DNA of 64,000 nt from Alicyclobacillus sp. ALC3 (GTDB lineage Bacteria > Bacillota > Bacilli > Alicyclobacillales > Alicyclobacillaceae). Location of the stretch: positions 3,162,001 through 3,226,000 of the forward strand of contig NZ_CP066784.1 in the NCBI RefSeq assembly GCF_028751195.1, given 5' to 3'. The notes beneath the pieces were generated by a model, which was given only the letters and a program-made list of their open reading frames with translations, was not told the DNA's origin and made no database searches. Shown piece by piece: positions 7,463 through 17,520 of this stretch (positions within the stretch are counted from its first letter, which is position 1; each line of letters starts with the position of its first letter). A program made the translations under genes and the position numbers.

Positions 7463-10400
7463 GTGTCGTCCTTTGTCCACTTGCATGTCCACACCGCGTA
7501 TTCGCTGCGGCAAGGGGCGCTTAGAATTGACGACTGTATCGATGCCGCCGTCCGCTTCGGCATGTCAGCTGTGGCGATTACCGATACGAACGCGCTGTAC
7601 GGCGCTGTCGCGTTCTACCGCAAGGCCAAGGAAGCCGGAATCAAACCCATTCTCGGGGTGCAGTTGACTGTCGGAAAGCGCCAGGACGCAGCCGTGTTGG
7701 CGGAAGGGCGCCCGGGTGCCCCGCGAGTCGACACCGCAGTACTGTTGGCCGAGTCGCTCGCTGGCTACCGCAACCTTGTCCAGCTTGTGACGACTGCGCA
7801 GACGCGTGAGCGGCGGCCGTTTGTCACCTTCGAGGAATTGGCGGCCTACAAGGACGACGTGATCGCGCTCGTTGGCGGCGGCGAGTCTGCAGCGTTGCAG
7901 TTGTTTTCCGCCGGCATCAACGCGGAGGCTGCGAGTTGGCTGCAGGCTTGGCAGCAAATTTGGCCAAGCACGCACCTGTTCGTCGATGTCCAAGACCACC
8001 ATGTGACTGCACAGCGTCAAGGACTCCCGGCCCTCGTCCGCTATGCCAGGGAACACCAGTTGCCGCTTGTCGCCAGCAACGACGTTCACTACCTCACGCG
8101 CGACGACGCGCAGGTTCAGCAGGTGCTTGCGCAGATTGAGTCCGGGCCGTCTGGCGCATTGCTTCAAGGCGACCGCTATGAATTCGCATCTGTCGAAGAG
8201 ATGGAGCGGCGCTTTAGCAAGCTCCCAGAGGCGCTGAAAAACACGTTGGTCGTGGCTGACCGCTGCAATGTGGAGTTGCCCTTAGGCCAACTGTTGCTGC
8301 CGAAGTACCCGACGAAGGATGGGGAGGACGCCGCGGTGGTGCTGCGGCGCGCCGCGAGAGAAGGCGTGCGGCAGCGCTACGAGCAAGTGACCGGCGAGGT
8401 GACGGAGCGCCTCGAGTACGAACTCGGTGTGATTGAGCGACTTGGCTTTGCGGACTACTTCCTCGTCGTGGCGGACTTCATCCGCTTTGCGCATAAGAAC
8501 GCCATCTCAACTGGGCCGGGGCGTGGTTCGGCAGCCGGGAGCCTAGTCGCGTACGCGCTGCGGATCACGGACGTGGACCCGATCAAAAACCGCCTTCTGT
8601 TCGAACGCTTCCTCAACCCGGAACGTGTGACGTGGCCGGACATCGACACGGACTTTGAGTACGAGCGCCGCGGTGAGGTGATTCGCTACGTGGTCGAGCG
8701 CTACGGGCGCAGTCACGTGGCGCAGATTGGCACCTTCGGAACGCTGGCAGCGCGCGCTGCGATTCGCGACGCCGGGCGGGTGCTGCAGACGGATCCGAAA
8801 CTCGTCGACCGGCTCGCCAAGCTGATTCCGGGACACCCTGGCGTCACGCTACAGTCCGCGCTGGCGCAAGTGAGTGAGATTGGCGACCTGTTGCGCTCCA
8901 ATCAGCATGCCAAGGCAGTGTGGGACGCCGCGGTCGCGCTCGAAGGACTGCCGCGACACACATCCATCCACGCTGCTGGCGTCGTTATTTCACCAGTGCC
9001 GCTTGCTGAACTCGTACCCGTCCAACCCGGTGCAGACGGAACGCCTGTCACACAGTTCGCGATGGCGGACGTCGAGGCGCTCGGTCTGATGAAGATGGAC
9101 TTCCTCGGGTTGCGGACACTCACCTTGATGGACGCATGCGTCGACAGTCTTGCGCGGCGCACCGGTAAAAAACTCGATTGGCGCAAGGTGCCTGACAACG
9201 ACGCGGCGACGTTCGCGATGCTGTCGCGCGGGGAGACAGACGGCTGTTTTCAGCTGGAGTCCGCCGGTGTGCGGCGGGTGTTGCGCGACCTGCGGCCAAA
9301 CAGCCTCGAAGACATGCTCGCCGTGATCTCCTTGTACCGCCCAGGACCAATGGAGAACATCCCGGCTTTCATCGCAGCCAAGCACGGACGAACGCCAATC
9401 CGCTACCCGCACCCGGACCTTGAGCCAATTTTGCGCGACACCTACGGAGTCGTCGTCTACCAAGAGCAAATCATGCAAATCGCGGCCCGCATGGCCGGTT
9501 TTTCTCTAGGCCAGGCGGACTTGCTTCGGCGCGCTGTGAGTAAAAAGAAGCGCGAGGTGCTAGACGCACAGCGCGCCCGCTTTGTCACTGGCGCCGCGGC
9601 GAAAGGGTACACGGATGAGACGGCGAATGAAGTGTATGACTTGATTGTGCGCTTTGCCGATTATGGGTTTAACCGCTGTCATGCGGCTGCATATGCTGTG
9701 TTGGCGTACCGGACAGCATATCTTAGAGCAAACCACCTTCCCGACTTCCTGGCAGCGCTGCTCACGATGACGATGGCGGCGCCAGACAAAGCCGCAACCT
9801 ACGTTCGCGACGCCAAGCGCCACGGTGTCTCCGTTCTGCCACCCTGCGTGGCAGAGAGTCAAGCCGGTTACACTGCCGAGAGTGAGTCTGCGATTCGGGC
9901 GGGGCTATTGTCCGTGCGCAACGTCGGCCGTGGAGCTGTGGAGGCGATTCTGGAGGCGCGGACACAATCGCCGTTTACTTCGCTCACCGATTTTTTGTCG
10001 CGCGTCAACGCCCGGGTCTGCAACCGGAAGGCGGTTGAGAGCCTGCTTGCGGCGGGGGCCTTAGCCCGATTTTTGCCCGACGGGGCGTCAGCGGATGTGG
10101 CGTTGCAGGCGCTCAACCAGGCGTACGTGGCCGTCGATCAGCAGTCGCAACCGGGCTTGGCGCTGACCTTTGGCGATGAGCCTGACGCGTCGCTGTTTAT
10201 CCGCTGTGATACAGACAACCATGTGCTCCTTGAGGTCATCCAAAGTGTACTCGCGACCTCCCCCGGTTCTATTCGCGTGACTTTGTACGACGGGCAGCGT
10301 CGCCGGGGGCGGCTGCTTGAACCCAAGTGGTCCGTGGATGTGACGCCTGAACTGGTCGCTTCGCTCGAGGAAGTGGTGGGGCTTGGCAACGCGCGACTGG

Positions 10401-10465
10401 GGCGGATACCGACAGCGCGCGCCCGCGCGGCTAGCCGAAGGAAGGACGCAAAAGGAGTGAAGTAG
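7463..10465 (+). CDS. dnaE: DNA polymerase III alpha subunit DnaE, shortened C-terminus
   Basis: Replicative C-family polymerase; in Bacilli DnaE extends primers on the lagging strand beside PolC. Visible parts: PHP domain (HLHVHTAYSLRQGA onward), palm/thumb with GPGRGSAAGSLVAYAL and PDIDTDF (catalytic aspartates), fingers (SLYRPGPMENIP, VYQEQIMQIA, NRCHAAAYAVLAY) and the tandem HhH (about residues 840-875). Then only about 40 residues lead to the C-terminal domain starting LFIRCDTDNHVLLEV. The GFYLSGHP segment and the OB fold normally found between them are missing; total length is about 1000 aa against about 1115 in B. subtilis. AGAGGTGA at 7450-7457 favours GTG 7463; GTG 7454 is possible. 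It overlaps the end of ytoI. Confidence 0.93.
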   Translation: MSSFVHLHVHTAYSLRQGALRIDDCIDAAVRFGMSAVAITDTNALYGAVAFYRKAKEAGIKPILGVQLTVGKRQDAAVLAEGRPGAPRVDTAVLLAESLAGYRNLVQLVTTAQTRERRPFVTFEELAAYKDDVIALVGGGESAALQLFSAGINAEAASWLQAWQQIWPSTHLFVDVQDHHVTAQRQGLPALVRYAREHQLPLVASNDVHYLTRDDAQVQQVLAQIESGPSGALLQGDRYEFASVEEMERRFSKLPEALKNTLVVADRCNVELPLGQLLLPKYPTKDGEDAAVVLRRAAREGVRQRYEQVTGEVTERLEYELGVIERLGFADYFLVVADFIRFAHKNAISTGPGRGSAAGSLVAYALRITDVDPIKNRLLFERFLNPERVTWPDIDTDFEYERRGEVIRYVVERYGRSHVAQIGTFGTLAARAAIRDAGRVLQTDPKLVDRLAKLIPGHPGVTLQSALAQVSEIGDLLRSNQHAKAVWDAAVALEGLPRHTSIHAAGVVISPVPLAELVPVQPGADGTPVTQFAMADVEALGLMKMDFLGLRTLTLMDACVDSLARRTGKKLDWRKVPDNDAATFAMLSRGETDGCFQLESAGVRRVLRDLRPNSLEDMLAVISLYRPGPMENIPAFIAAKHGRTPIRYPHPDLEPILRDTYGVVVYQEQIMQIAARMAGFSLGQADLLRRAVSKKKREVLDAQRARFVTGAAAKGYTDETANEVYDLIVRFADYGFNRCHAAAYAVLAYRTAYLRANHLPDFLAALLTMTMAAPDKAATYVRDAKRHGVSVLPPCVAESQAGYTAESESAIRAGLLSVRNVGRGAVEAILEARTQSPFTSLTDFLSRVNARVCNRKAVESLLAAGALARFLPDGASADVALQALNQAYVAVDQQSQPGLALTFGDEPDASLFIRCDTDNHVLLEVIQSVLATSPGSIRVTLYDGQRRRGRLLEPKWSVDVTPELVASLEEVVGLGNARLGRIPTARARAASRRKDAKGVK

Positions 10466-10466
10466 A

Positions 10467-10976
10467 GTGTTTCAAGTGACCGTTGACCGTCTGCTAGAAC
10501 GCGGTGTCCACTTAGACGATATCGCAACCATCGTGCACGACTTGCAACTGCCCTATTACCCGGAGTTGACCCTCGACGAGTGCCACGCGAACGTGCGGCG
10601 CGTGCTCGAAAAGCGTGAAGCCCAGCACGGCGTACTGACTGCGATTGCGCTCGATGTTCTCGCGGAACAGAAGTTGTTGCCGGAGCCTCTGCAGACTATT
10701 ATGGAGACGGACGAACCTCTGTACGGCGTGGACGAGATTGTGGCGCTCTCAATCACGAATGTCTATGGCACTATCGGTCTGACGAACTTTGGCTACCTTG
10801 ACAAAACCAAACCTGGAGTCATTGGGAAGTTGAACAACCACAACAAGGAGATTCACGTCTTTCTCGACGATGTCGTGGCCGGCATTGCAGCCGCAGCTGC
10901 GGCGCGCATCGCGCACAGCCGCGCATCGGGTGCTGAGTCCGCGCAAGTTGTCAGTGCCGATCGAGACGACCTTTGA
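10467..10976 (+). CDS. pgpA: Phosphatidylglycerophosphatase A (YutG type)
   Basis: Dephosphorylates phosphatidylglycerophosphate to phosphatidylglycerol, a step in membrane lipid synthesis. This is the short Gram-positive form (169 aa), with an N-terminal part LLERGVHLDDIATIVHDLQ and a conserved core NVYGTIGLTNFGYLDKTKPGVIG and HVFLDDVVAGIAAA. The GTG at 10467 is served by AAGGAGTGA at 10452-10460 and lies one base after the dnaE stop, so it is co-transcribed with ytoI and dnaE. The tail of about 20 residues after the conserved helix is variable. Confidence 0.85.
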   Translation: MFQVTVDRLLERGVHLDDIATIVHDLQLPYYPELTLDECHANVRRVLEKREAQHGVLTAIALDVLAEQKLLPEPLQTIMETDEPLYGVDEIVALSITNVYGTIGLTNFGYLDKTKPGVIGKLNNHNKEIHVFLDDVVAGIAAAAAARIAHSRASGAESAQVVSADRDDL

Positions 10977-11025
10977 GGGAAGTTCAGGTGAGTTGATGCG
11001 GACAAATTCTGACACTGCACCAGCT

Positions 11026-11054
11026 TTGACCCGAGATCAAACAACCACTATAAT
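11026..11054 (+). promoter_or_regulatory. Housekeeping (SigA-type) promoter of the malic enzyme gene
   Basis: TTGACC at 11026-11031 and TATAAT at 11049-11054 are separated by exactly 17 bases, close to the consensus. Transcription should start near 11061, giving a leader of about 120 bases before the preferred start codon. The leader holds a small hairpin (CTCC-GTTT-GGAG around 11122) but no recognised riboswitch. Confidence 0.85.
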
Positions 11055-11180
11055 GATTTTGATTGATAGACACTTCTGACGAACTTGCCAAGCGAATATA
11101 CGGGTCACGCAATAGACATGCCTCCGTTTGGAGACGTGTGGATTCTCTGGGTCATGCATCCGGACGGGAGATGGGGACAA

Positions 11181-12410
11181 ATGTCGCTGCGCGATGAAGC
11201 ACTTGAGATGCACCGATCGCATCGAGGGAAATTGGCTGTGCAGCCCAAGGTTCAAGTAGCCAATGCTCACGATTTGAGTCTGGCGTATTCGCCCGGTGTC
11301 GCAGAGCCCTGCAAGGAAATTCACTTGGATAAGTCCAAGGCCTATGAATATACATCTAAAGGGAACTCTGTTGCAGTCGTCACCAACGGCACTGCAGTCC
11401 TCGGTCTTGGCAATATCGGTGCGCGTGCTGCTCTTCCTGTTATGGAGGGGAAGGCGGTTTTGTTTAAGGCGTTCGCCGGGATTGATGCCTATCCAATCTG
11501 TTTGAATTCAGAAGACCCACAGGAGATCATCCGAACGGTCAAACTGCTTGAACCGCAGTTTGGCGGGATTAACCTCGAGGACATTGCAGCACCTGCCTGC
11601 TTCGAAATTGAGGATACCCTGAAACGCGAACTCGACATTCCTGTCTTTCATGACGACCAGCACGGGACGGCCGTTGTTACGCTGGCCGGCCTGATGAACG
11701 CGCTGAAAGTGGTCGGCAAACGCATGCAAGACATCCGCGTTGTGGCAAACGGCGCCGGTGCAGCTGGCATCGCGACGATTAAGTTGTTGTTGTCCGCGGG
11801 CGTACGGGACGTTATTATGTGTGACACGAAAGGCGCAATCTACGAAGGACGCACAGATGGCATGAACGCGGTCAAGCAGATGATTGCAAAGAATACGAAC
11901 CTTGACCGGCTGCATGGCACGCTGGAAGACGTAATTGCGGGTGCGGACGTCTTCGTCGGTGTGTCCGTCGCTGGCGCGTTAACGCCTGCGATGGTGCGCT
12001 CCATGACGCAAGACCCAATCATCTTTGCCATGGCCAATCCGGATCCGGAGATTCACCCTGAGGAAGCCTACGCTGTCGGCGCACGCATCGTCGGTACCGG
12101 ACGCTCTGACTATCCGAATCAAGTCAACAACGTGCTCGCGTTCCCCGGCATCTTCCGCGGCGCCATCGACGTCCATGCGACAAGCATTACGGAAGACATG
12201 AAGGTTGCAGCCGCCGAAGCTATTGCCGGTCTCGTCTCGGACGAAGAGTTACAACCTGACTACATCATTCCGCGCCCATTCGACCCTCGCGTCGCTCCGA
12301 CAGTTGCTGCGGCGGTCGCCGAGGCTGCGATGAACGGCGGCGTGGCACGACGTCAGGTGAGCCCTGAGGACGTGGCGAGGCACACCCGGGAACTGGCCAG
12401 CATTCGCTAA
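11181..12410 (+). CDS. ytsJ: NADP-dependent malic enzyme
   Basis: Oxidatively decarboxylates malate to pyruvate, supplying NADPH. The protein has the malic N-terminal domain ([27 protein letters not shown], with the catalytic Tyr of LAYSPG) and the NAD(P)-binding C-terminal half ([17 protein letters not shown]). Also visible are [11 protein letters not shown] and [10 protein letters not shown]. The ATG at 11181 gives 409 aa, the length of B. subtilis YtsJ, and GGGAGATGGGG precedes it. Upstream in-frame codons to 11085 are probably leader. Its own strong promoter separates it from the dnaE operon. It sits just ahead of accDA, which need reducing power and acetyl-CoA; that link is inference. 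Confidence 0.93.
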   Translation: MSLRDEALEMHRSHRGKLAVQPKVQVANAHDLSLAYSPGVAEPCKEIHLDKSKAYEYTSKGNSVAVVTNGTAVLGLGNIGARAALPVMEGKAVLFKAFAGIDAYPICLNSEDPQEIIRTVKLLEPQFGGINLEDIAAPACFEIEDTLKRELDIPVFHDDQHGTAVVTLAGLMNALKVVGKRMQDIRVVANGAGAAGIATIKLLLSAGVRDVIMCDTKGAIYEGRTDGMNAVKQMIAKNTNLDRLHGTLEDVIAGADVFVGVSVAGALTPAMVRSMTQDPIIFAMANPDPEIHPEEAYAVGARIVGTGRSDYPNQVNNVLAFPGIFRGAIDVHATSITEDMKVAAAEAIAGLVSDEELQPDYIIPRPFDPRVAPTVAAAVAEAAMNGGVARRQVSPEDVARHTRELASIR

Positions 12411-12432
12411 AACTCCAGTAGGAGAGAGTCCA

Positions 12433-12630
12433 ATGTGGACCGTGATTTACATTACACAATCAGCCAAACTCGCAGACCGCATTCGGACCCGCTTGGCGGA
12501 CGAGGGCTTTCTTGTCCGCGTCCGTCAGACGCAAGTCACCAAGCAGCAGTTTGAGATTCTCGTACCAGAGACTGAACTCGATGAGGTTCAGGAAGTGCTT
12601 ACGGACGTTCTGAACGGTTCATACGACTAA
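12433..12630 (+). CDS. Small conserved protein upstream of accD, DUF2007-like
   Basis: A 65-residue soluble protein, MWTVIYITQSAKLADRIRTRLADEGFLVRVRQ, with a beta-alpha-beta-beta layout. It resembles the small putative signal-transducing (DUF2007-like) proteins that precede accDA in several Firmicutes. GGAGAGAG at 12421-12428 precedes the ATG. It starts 22 bases after the malic enzyme stop and is followed by accD, so one transcript probably covers malic enzyme, this gene and accDA. Function unknown. Confidence 0.75.
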   Translation: MWTVIYITQSAKLADRIRTRLADEGFLVRVRQTQVTKQQFEILVPETELDEVQEVLTDVLNGSYD

Positions 12631-12675
12631 CCAGGCGTGTCCCTAGAATCGGACAACTTCCGACGAGGTGAAAAG

Positions 12676-13554
12676 GTGCTCAAGGAATTGTTTCACAAAA
12701 AGCGTCATTATGCGACGCTGGGGCAGCCAGCTACACGGCCTGTTCCGGCGTCTGATATCCCCAAGGGATTAGTGGACAAGTGTAAGTCATGCGGCGCCAT
12801 CGTCATCGCCAAAGAACTCAAAAAGCACCTCTTCACATGCCCTCACTGTGGCTATCACTTTGCCGTAGACGCACTGAGCCGAGTTGAAATGACATTGGAC
12901 GAGGGCAGCTTTGAAGAGTATGACGCAGGTGTGACGTCGGTTGACCCATTGTCTTTCCCAGGGTATCCAGACAAGGTGACAAAGGCGCAGAAAGACACAG
13001 GATTGCTCGAGGCTGTTGTCACTGGGCGCGGGACCCTGGACACAAAGCCTGTCATCATTGGCGTGATGGACGCCCGCTTTATCATGGGCAGCATGGGAGC
13101 AGCCGCCGGGGAAAAACTGACGCGCGCCATGGAACGCGCGGCCCAGACCGCGACTCCGATGGTGCTCTTCACTGCGTCTGGCGGCGCGCGTATGCAGGAA
13201 GGTGTCTTGTCGCTGATGCAGATGGCGAAGACAAGCGTCGCGCTGGAGCGCATGCATGAAGCCGGCGTGCTGTTTGTCAGTGTCATCACCAACCCGACGA
13301 CAGGTGGGGTGAGCGCGAGTTTTGCGAGCCTTGGCGACATCATTTTGGCCGAGCCTGGGGCGTTGTTTGGGTTTGCAGGGCGACGGGTGATTGAGCAAAC
13401 CATCCGCCAGAAGTTGCCGGACGACTTCCAGACCTCTGAGTTCGTGCTAGAGCATGGTATGGTGGACCAGGTTGTAAACCGTAAAGCGATGCGTGAACAA
13501 CTGTCTCTCATCCTGCGCGTGCACGCGAGTAAGGGGTGGACGAGTGCCAACTGA
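12676..13554 (+). CDS. accD: Acetyl-CoA carboxylase carboxyltransferase, beta subunit
   Basis: With AccA forms the carboxyltransferase that moves CO2 from biotin to acetyl-CoA, giving malonyl-CoA for fatty-acid synthesis. The N-terminal zinc ribbon has Cys36, Cys39, Cys55 and Cys58 (CKSCG and CPHCG). The crotonase-type core includes ASGGARMQEGVLSLMQMAK and TNPTTGGVSASFA. AGGTGA at 12665-12670 is five bases before the GTG at 12676, which fixes that start over a GTG at 12637. The 292 aa are full length. Its end overlaps accA by 11 bases. Confidence 0.95.
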   Translation: MLKELFHKKRHYATLGQPATRPVPASDIPKGLVDKCKSCGAIVIAKELKKHLFTCPHCGYHFAVDALSRVEMTLDEGSFEEYDAGVTSVDPLSFPGYPDKVTKAQKDTGLLEAVVTGRGTLDTKPVIIGVMDARFIMGSMGAAAGEKLTRAMERAAQTATPMVLFTASGGARMQEGVLSLMQMAKTSVALERMHEAGVLFVSVITNPTTGGVSASFASLGDIILAEPGALFGFAGRRVIEQTIRQKLPDDFQTSEFVLEHGMVDQVVNRKAMREQLSLILRVHASKGWTSAN

Positions 13555-14500
13555 ACTAGAGTTCGAGAAACCGATTCGAGACCTCCGCACGAAGATCACG
13601 GAGCTCCATGACCTTATGGCGAAGAGCGGTGTGGATTTGAATGGCGAGATCGCCAAACTTGAGCACCGTATGGATGACTTGTCGAGAGAACTCTATGAGG
13701 GACTCACGCCCTGGCAACGCGTGCAACTTGCCCGCCAGTCCGGTCGCCCGACGACGCTCGACTACATTCACGGGATTTGTTCTGAGTTCATGGAACTGCA
13801 TGGCGACCGCAACTTTCGCGACGACCCGGCGGTGGTCGGCGGGATTGGACTCGTGGAAGGGAACCCCATCACGATAGTCGGTCATCAAAAAGGTCGAGAC
13901 ACAAAGGAAAACATTCACCGCAACTTCGGCATGGCACATCCGGACGGGTACCGCAAAGCTCTGCGTCTGATGCAGCAAGCAGAGAAGTTTGGGCGCCCTG
14001 TCGTCACCTTTATCGACACGGCTGGGGCATACCCGGGAATGTCTGCGGAGGAACGTGGACAGAGCGAGGCTATCGCGCGCAACTTGCGCGTGATGGCCGG
14101 GCTCAAGGTGCCGACGTTGTGCTTTGTCACGGGCGAGGGCGGAAGTGGCGGCGCGCTCGGTCTTGGCGTCACAGACCGGATTTTTGTGCTCGAGTACGCG
14201 TGGTACTCCGTGATTGCGCCGGAATCTGCAGCAGCCATCCTCTGGAAAGACAGCGCTCAGGGGCCACGCGCTGCGGAGACGATGAAGATTAGTGCGCGTG
14301 ACCTGACGGAACTCGGCATCGCGGACGACGTCATCCCGGAGCCTCTAGGCGGGGCGCAAAAAGACCCGCAACAGATGATTGCGACGGTGCGCAAAAAAGT
14401 GATCGAAACCCTAGACGAATTAACCCGACTCCCTATTGCCGAACTGCTTGCGGCGAGGTACGATAAGTACAGGGATATGGGAACATTTGTTGAGCGGTAA
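13544..14500 (+). CDS. accA: Acetyl-CoA carboxylase carboxyltransferase, alpha subunit
   Basis: Partner of AccD. It has the N-terminal helical segment LEFEKPIRDLRTKITELHDL and the core GHQKGRDTKENIHRNFGMAHPDGYRKALRLM, split here by the usual loops. TFIDTAGAYPGMSAEERGQ and GEGGSGGALGLGV then form the oxyanion and biotin-facing parts. At 318 aa it is normal length. The GTG at 13544 has AAGGGGTGG before it and overlaps the accD stop, so the subunits are translationally coupled and made in equal amounts. A terminator follows at once. Confidence 0.95.
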   Translation: MPTELEFEKPIRDLRTKITELHDLMAKSGVDLNGEIAKLEHRMDDLSRELYEGLTPWQRVQLARQSGRPTTLDYIHGICSEFMELHGDRNFRDDPAVVGGIGLVEGNPITIVGHQKGRDTKENIHRNFGMAHPDGYRKALRLMQQAEKFGRPVVTFIDTAGAYPGMSAEERGQSEAIARNLRVMAGLKVPTLCFVTGEGGSGGALGLGVTDRIFVLEYAWYSVIAPESAAAILWKDSAQGPRAAETMKISARDLTELGIADDVIPEPLGGAQKDPQQMIATVRKKVIETLDELTRLPIAELLAARYDKYRDMGTFVER

Positions 14501-14505
14501 AGGTT

Positions 14506-14543
14506 AAAAAGGGTGCCTGCCCGCGGTGGGCACACCCTTTTTT
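14506..14543 (+). terminator. Rho-independent terminator after accA
   Basis: AAGGGTG-CC-TGCCC, loop GCGG, GGGCACACCCTT and then a run of T. The stem has a two-base bulge on the left arm. It begins six bases after the accA stop and separates the accDA unit from pfkA-pyk. Confidence 0.85.
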
Positions 14544-14609
14544 GGTCAACAGGGACACAAAATGTCCCTGCGGGACGGAGATGGTTCAACGGGAACGGCG
14601 GCGTGGTAA

Positions 14610-15617
<1,008 letters not shown>

Positions 15618-15708
15618 ATCGGCGACACCACCGTCAGTGACCCGGGCTGTGGCGGGCTTGTGACGTCGACACTCGGAAATTATGAAGTTGAGGAAAGGAG
15701 TTGCATGA

Positions 15709-17463
15709 ATGAGACGGACGAAAATTGTCTGCACCTTAGGGCCAGCTAGTGAATCACCAGAAATGCTTCGACAACTCGTGCAGGCTGGGTTGGACGTTGC
15801 CCGCCTAAACTTCTCCCACGGAACGTATGAGGAGCACGCGCGGCGGATTGAAACCATTCGCGCTGTTGCAAAAGAGGTCGGGAAGACAGTCGGCATCATG
15901 CTGGACATCAAGGGTCCGAAGATTCGCACCGGAAAAATTGAGGGCGGCGAAGTGACTCTGGTCGACGGCGCACGCATCACGTTGACGACCGATCCGGTTG
16001 AGTACGGCACAGCCGAACGCGTCTCCATCTCTTATGAGGGGCTTGTCGAAGACGTCTATCCCGGCGCGCCAATCCGCATCGACGACGGGCTGATTGGCCT
16101 CGAGGTCGAAGCGGTCCAAGGGCACGACATCGTTTGCCGTGTGACTAACGGCGGAGCGTTGAAGGACCGCAAGGGCATCAACGTCCCCGGCGTCACTTTG
16201 CGCATTCCTGGCGTTACAGAGAAAGACCAGGCTGACATCCGTTTCGGCATCGAACAGGGCGTCGACTTCATCGCTGCGTCGTTTGTCCGCAAGGCCGCCG
16301 ACGTGCTCGAAGTCCGGCGCATTCTCGAGGAAGGCAACTACCACGCGGACATCATCGCAAAGATTGAGACCCAGGAAGGTCTCAACCGACTCGAGGAGAT
16401 CCTCGAGGTGGCGGACGGCATCATGGTCGCTCGCGGTGACCTCGGCGTCGAGATCGCTACGGAAGAAGTCCCGCTCGCGCAGAAGCGGATGATCACGCTG
16501 TGCAACCGCGCCGGCAAACCTGTCATCACGGCGACGCAGATGCTCGATTCGATGCAGCGCAACCCGCGCCCGACGCGCGCGGAGGCGAGCGACGTGGCGA
16601 ACGCGATCTTCGACGGTACCGACGCCATCATGCTCAGCGGTGAGACGGCCGCAGGACGCTACCCGTACGAAGCGGTAAGCACAATGGCGCAGATTGCCGA
16701 ACGCGCCGAACACGCCTTGCTCACACACGAAGTGCCTGGCCGCCACGCGACCACCGTTGAGAAGACGGTGACCGACGTAATTGGCCATGCGGTGCAGACG
16801 ATGGCTGTGGATCTCGGCGTACAAGCGATTATCGCAGCCACGTCGTCCGGCCACACCGCTCGCGTAATTGCCAAGCATCGCCCGGCGGCACACATCGTCG
16901 CGGTGACGCCATACCCGGAAGTGGCGCGCAGGATGAGCGTGTCATGGGGTGTGTATCCGGTCGTCGTGGCGGAAGTGAAAACGACAGATGAGGTACTCGA
17001 CACGGCCGTTGCCGGAGCGCTGGAAGCTGGCTTTGCCAAGCACGGCGACATGGTCTTCATCATCGCGGGCGTCCCGGTCGGGCAGCGAGGCACCACGAAC
17101 ATCATCAAGGTACATACCATCGGGGACGTACTCGCCAAAGGTATGGGCATTGGCCAGCAGGCAGTCAGCGGCCGGGCTGTGGTGGCGCGAACGGCAAGGG
17201 ACCTCCTCGACCGCGTGCAACAAGGCGACATTCTCGTCGCCATCGGTACCGACCAAGAAGTGGTGCCCGCAATGGAACGCGCCGCTGCAATCGTCGTCGA
17301 GGAAGGCGGCCTCACCTCCCATGCGGCAGTGGTCAGTTTGACACTCGGGAAGCCAGTCATCGTCGGCGTCGAAGCTGCGGTCAAGCGCATCGAGGACGGC
17401 AGCACCATCACCGTCGATCCGCAGCACGGTCTCATCTACCGCGGCCGCGCGCAGGTGCTGTAG
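15709..17463 (+). CDS. pyk: Pyruvate kinase with C-terminal PEP-utiliser extension
   Basis: Makes pyruvate and ATP from phosphoenolpyruvate. The barrel starts MRRTKIVCTLGPAS and includes NFSHGTYEEH, LDIKGPKIRTG, MVARGDLGVEI and TATQMLDSM, the signature with catalytic residues. The regulatory C domain follows at about 355-470. The last 110 residues form the extra domain typical of Bacillus enzymes, with EEGGLTSHAAVVSLTLGKPVIVG, like the phosphohistidine domain of PEP-utilising enzymes. Length 584 aa is standard for this subtype. AGGAAAGGAG at 15691-15700 precedes the start. Last gene of the pfkA-pyk unit; a large hairpin array follows its stop. Confidence 0.96.
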   Translation: MRRTKIVCTLGPASESPEMLRQLVQAGLDVARLNFSHGTYEEHARRIETIRAVAKEVGKTVGIMLDIKGPKIRTGKIEGGEVTLVDGARITLTTDPVEYGTAERVSISYEGLVEDVYPGAPIRIDDGLIGLEVEAVQGHDIVCRVTNGGALKDRKGINVPGVTLRIPGVTEKDQADIRFGIEQGVDFIAASFVRKAADVLEVRRILEEGNYHADIIAKIETQEGLNRLEEILEVADGIMVARGDLGVEIATEEVPLAQKRMITLCNRAGKPVITATQMLDSMQRNPRPTRAEASDVANAIFDGTDAIMLSGETAAGRYPYEAVSTMAQIAERAEHALLTHEVPGRHATTVEKTVTDVIGHAVQTMAVDLGVQAIIAATSSGHTARVIAKHRPAAHIVAVTPYPEVARRMSVSWGVYPVVVAEVKTTDEVLDTAVAGALEAGFAKHGDMVFIIAGVPVGQRGTTNIIKVHTIGDVLAKGMGIGQQAVSGRAVVARTARDLLDRVQQGDILVAIGTDQEVVPAMERAAAIVVEEGGLTSHAAVVSLTLGKPVIVGVEAAVKRIEDGSTITVDPQHGLIYRGRAQVL

Positions 17464-17520
17464 CCGGCAGGCGCTTTCGGCGGCAGGGGTTCGGCGGCAT
17501 GCGCGAGGCTGGGGTTCGGC

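Noticed and set aside
11085..11180. Longer N-terminus of malic enzyme from 11085
   Set aside because: The extra 32 residues are not like the family start and lack a ribosome site; the ATG at 11181 gives the normal length.
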